Source: SIG565 sp045650565 (GTDB taxonomy: Bacteria > Bacillota > Clostridia > Oscillospirales > Acutalibacteraceae). Taken from it: a stretch of 53,402 nucleotides of DNA. The stretch covers positions 1 to 53,402 of the forward strand of contig JAZRRG010000074.1 in NCBI GenBank assembly GCA_045650565.1, read 5' to 3'. The notes below the pieces were generated by a model that saw only the letters and a program-made list of their open reading frames with translations, ran no database searches and was not told the DNA's origin. Below, in pieces: positions 52,504 to 53,402 of this stretch; the stretch's first letter is position 1; every line of letters starts with the position of its first letter. A program made the translations under genes and the position numbers.

Positions 52504-52770
52504 TTAAAGTACAAAAATAAATCTCAACAACAAAAATCCGCATATAAACGGTACGCCGCCGAACGATATTCCTAAAACGGTACATTCATTGACAGGTATA
52601 TGTAGTCCTGTTGCAAACCCTGTAAGATTAAGCACCGCCATTATGCAAAGAGAAATTGCCGCCTGATACAATACAAATCTAAAGCTTTGATTATGCTTTT
52701 TTAAAAAATATATAAAGGCAATTAAATACACAGCGAAGATAATTATAAGAAAAATACTGTAAATTCTCAT
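52504..52770 (-). CDS. BofA-family pro-sigma-K processing inhibitor-like protein
   Basis: An 88-residue membrane protein with three hydrophobic segments (about 4-22, 31-52, 66-86). The C-terminal half reads GLHIPVNECTVLGISFGGVPFICGFLLL, the pattern of BofA-family proteins, which hold the SpoIVF complex inactive until SpoIVB acts. The match is by eye; family members outside Bacillus are diverse. It precedes addB by 42 bp, an unusual partner. The GGGAGAAG site fits ATG 52770. Confidence 0.75.
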   Translation of the reverse strand: MRIYSIFLIIIFAVYLIAFIYFLKKHNQSFRFVLYQAAISLCIMAVLNLTGFATGLHIPVNECTVLGISFGGVPFICGFLLLRFIFVL

Positions 52771-52817
52771 TTCTTCTCCCTAAAAATTATATTTTTAATA
52801 AAAATGCAATTTACATC

Positions 52818-52846
52818 TTGATTTTTTATCTCTTTGGTGGTATTAT
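52818..52846 (+). promoter_or_regulatory. promoter of the tRNA-Pro gene
   Basis: TTGATT (52818-52823) and TATTAT (52841-52846) with a 17-bp spacer, ending 11 bp before the tRNA. Confidence 0.7.
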
Positions 52847-52857
52847 ATTTAAAGTTT

Positions 52858-52935
52858 CCGGGTGTAGCTCAGTTTGGTATGAGCGCTTGAATGGGGTTCA
52901 AGAGGCCGCTAGTTCGACTCTAGTCACTCGGACCA
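52858..52935 (+). tRNA. tRNA-Pro (anticodon GGG)
   Basis: The cloverleaf folds fully: acceptor CCGGGTG/CACTCGG with one G-T pair, D arm GCTC/GAGC, anticodon arm CTTGA-ATGGGGT-TCAAG, and T arm GCTAG-TTCGACT-CTAGT. The anticodon in the 7-base loop is GGG, so it reads CCC and CCU. The CCA end is encoded (52933-52935). Confidence 0.93.
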
Positions 52936-52966
52936 AAGACTACTGTGCAAACAGTAGTCTTTTTCT
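52935..52966 (+). terminator. intrinsic terminator of the tRNA gene
   Basis: AAAGACTACTGT (52935-52946) and ACAGTAGTCTTT (52951-52962) with a GCAA loop and a following T-run. The stem starts on the last base of the encoded CCA. Confidence 0.9.
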
Positions 52967-53055
52967 TTTTGTGGCTCTTGAACCCTAAACGTGTTTTCCC
53001 TTATAAAAATATGCTTATGTAAAACAATAAATACCCAACAAAAAAGTCCTACTTT

Positions 53056-53080
53056 GAGACACTTCGTAAAGAAGTTTCTC
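53056..53080. other. imperfect hairpin in the gene-free right end
   Basis: GAGACACTTC and GAAGTTTCTC pair over a 5-base loop with one mismatch. No gene is seen on either side; it may be the edge of a decayed mobile element. Confidence 0.35.
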
Positions 53081-53094
53081 TCAACATTTCTTTT

Positions 53095-53130
53095 TATATA
53101 AAAAATGACACTTATCTGTTGAAAGTGTCA
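53095..53130 (-). terminator. minus-strand terminator-like hairpin without an obvious gene
   Basis: TGACACTT (53106-53113) and AAGTGTCA (53123-53130) form a perfect 8-bp stem. On the minus strand ATTTTTTATA follows. Any transcript it ends would come from the right edge through the repeat array, as no coding frame lies between. Confidence 0.5.
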
Positions 53131-53205
53131 TAGTGGGTTACATACTTTGAAATTATACCTAACTCAAAGATAAAAATATTCGTGTTATTGTGAGACAGGT
53201 CTCAC

Positions 53206-53402
53206 AGTGATATTTTGCCTTTCGGCAAAGTGATATTGAAACTTACAGTTTCAGTGATATTATATTCGCCTATCGGCGAGTGATATTGCTTCGCAGTGAT
53301 ATTTGGTCTAAAGTCCAAGTGATATTCGCTTTGCGAGTTATAATGGCGAATATAATATCACTGAAACTGTAAGTTTCAATATCACTTTGCCGAAAGGCAA
53401 AA
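53206..53402. repeat. modular hairpin repeat array (AGTGATATT units) with 58-bp inverted repeat
   Basis: Six exact copies of AGTGATATT start at 53206, 53229, 53253, 53279, 53295 and 53318. Each is followed by a different short hairpin, for example TTGCC-TTTC-GGCAA, GAAACT-TAC-AGTTTC, CGCC-TAT-CGGCG and CGC-TTT-GCG. Two reverse copies (AATATCACT) start at 53354 and 53378. The segment 53213-53270 is the exact reverse complement of 53345-53402, and the repeat reaches the window edge. No coding frame or known insertion-sequence end is seen. Confidence 0.85.

Noticed and set aside
53206..53402. CRISPR array
   Set aside because: The constant part is only 9 bases, spacing varies from 16 to 26 bases, and the parts between are themselves hairpins; no cas genes are present.

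Overview
The window comes from a spore-forming, Gram-positive anaerobe, most likely a gut-type member of the Clostridia (Oscillospirales-like). The evidence is the moderate-to-low G+C content, strong AGGAGG-type ribosome sites with many TTG starts, and sporulation genes (sigG, spoIVB, a YlmC/YmxH protein, dipicolinate synthase dpaAB, a BofA-family protein). It also carries a glycyl radical enzyme with its activase, AddAB recombination genes, and a cohesin/dockerin surface pair. This assignment is an inference from gene content. Most genes lie on the minus strand.

Layout, left to right. 1-273: start of a sodium-pump decarboxylase gamma subunit, cut by the window edge. 438-8265: a complete minus-strand arginine operon, transcribed argG-argH-argC-argJ-argB-argD-argF, from a sigma-A promoter overlapped by phased TGCATAAAT boxes that look like ArgR operators. 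8539-13390: a glycyl radical enzyme, a DMT transporter and a radical-SAM activase in one operon, facing a divergent AraC-type regulator. 13441-15682: a four-helix-bundle protein behind a possible forespore promoter, then a convergent two-gene operon for an SMP-30-type lactonase and a phosphotriesterase-family hydrolase.

15778-21252 is the most unusual part. A 177-bp copy of the 3' end of spoIVB, with 4 mismatches, lies in direct orientation about 5.5 kb from the intact gene. Between the copies are a small chimeric ORF, a membrane-anchored cohesin protein, a large secreted GLUG/Ig-like/dockerin protein, and a roughly 240-nt structured leader that ends in an intrinsic terminator. This looks like a recombination-inserted surface cassette.

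21251-30961: spoIVB, ylmC/ymxH, sigG; then an operon of a CdaR/PucR-type regulator, ftsE, ftsX, an M23 peptidase, vanZ and a coiled-coil protein; then an MsmX/UgpC-type ABC ATPase and rsuA. 30982-40012 holds housekeeping genes: ispD-ispF, efp with a Cys/Asp-rich CD1247-type protein, yqeG-nfo-aroQ, rpsU (58 codons), an HPr-like gene, and ylxM-ffh-rpsP-khpA-rimM-trmD. 40084-52770: an orphan peptide-binding lipoprotein, murC, cca, dpaAB, addB-addA and a BofA-family protein. The right end has a tRNA-Pro(GGG) with clear promoter and terminator, then about 470 bp without genes. That stretch holds a modular hairpin array: a constant 9-mer (AGTGATATT) between different small hairpins, folding back into a perfect 58-bp inverted repeat that runs to the window edge.

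All calls come from reading motifs and translations by eye. No database search or folding program was run. Several start codons were moved to in-frame sites with a visible ribosome-binding site.
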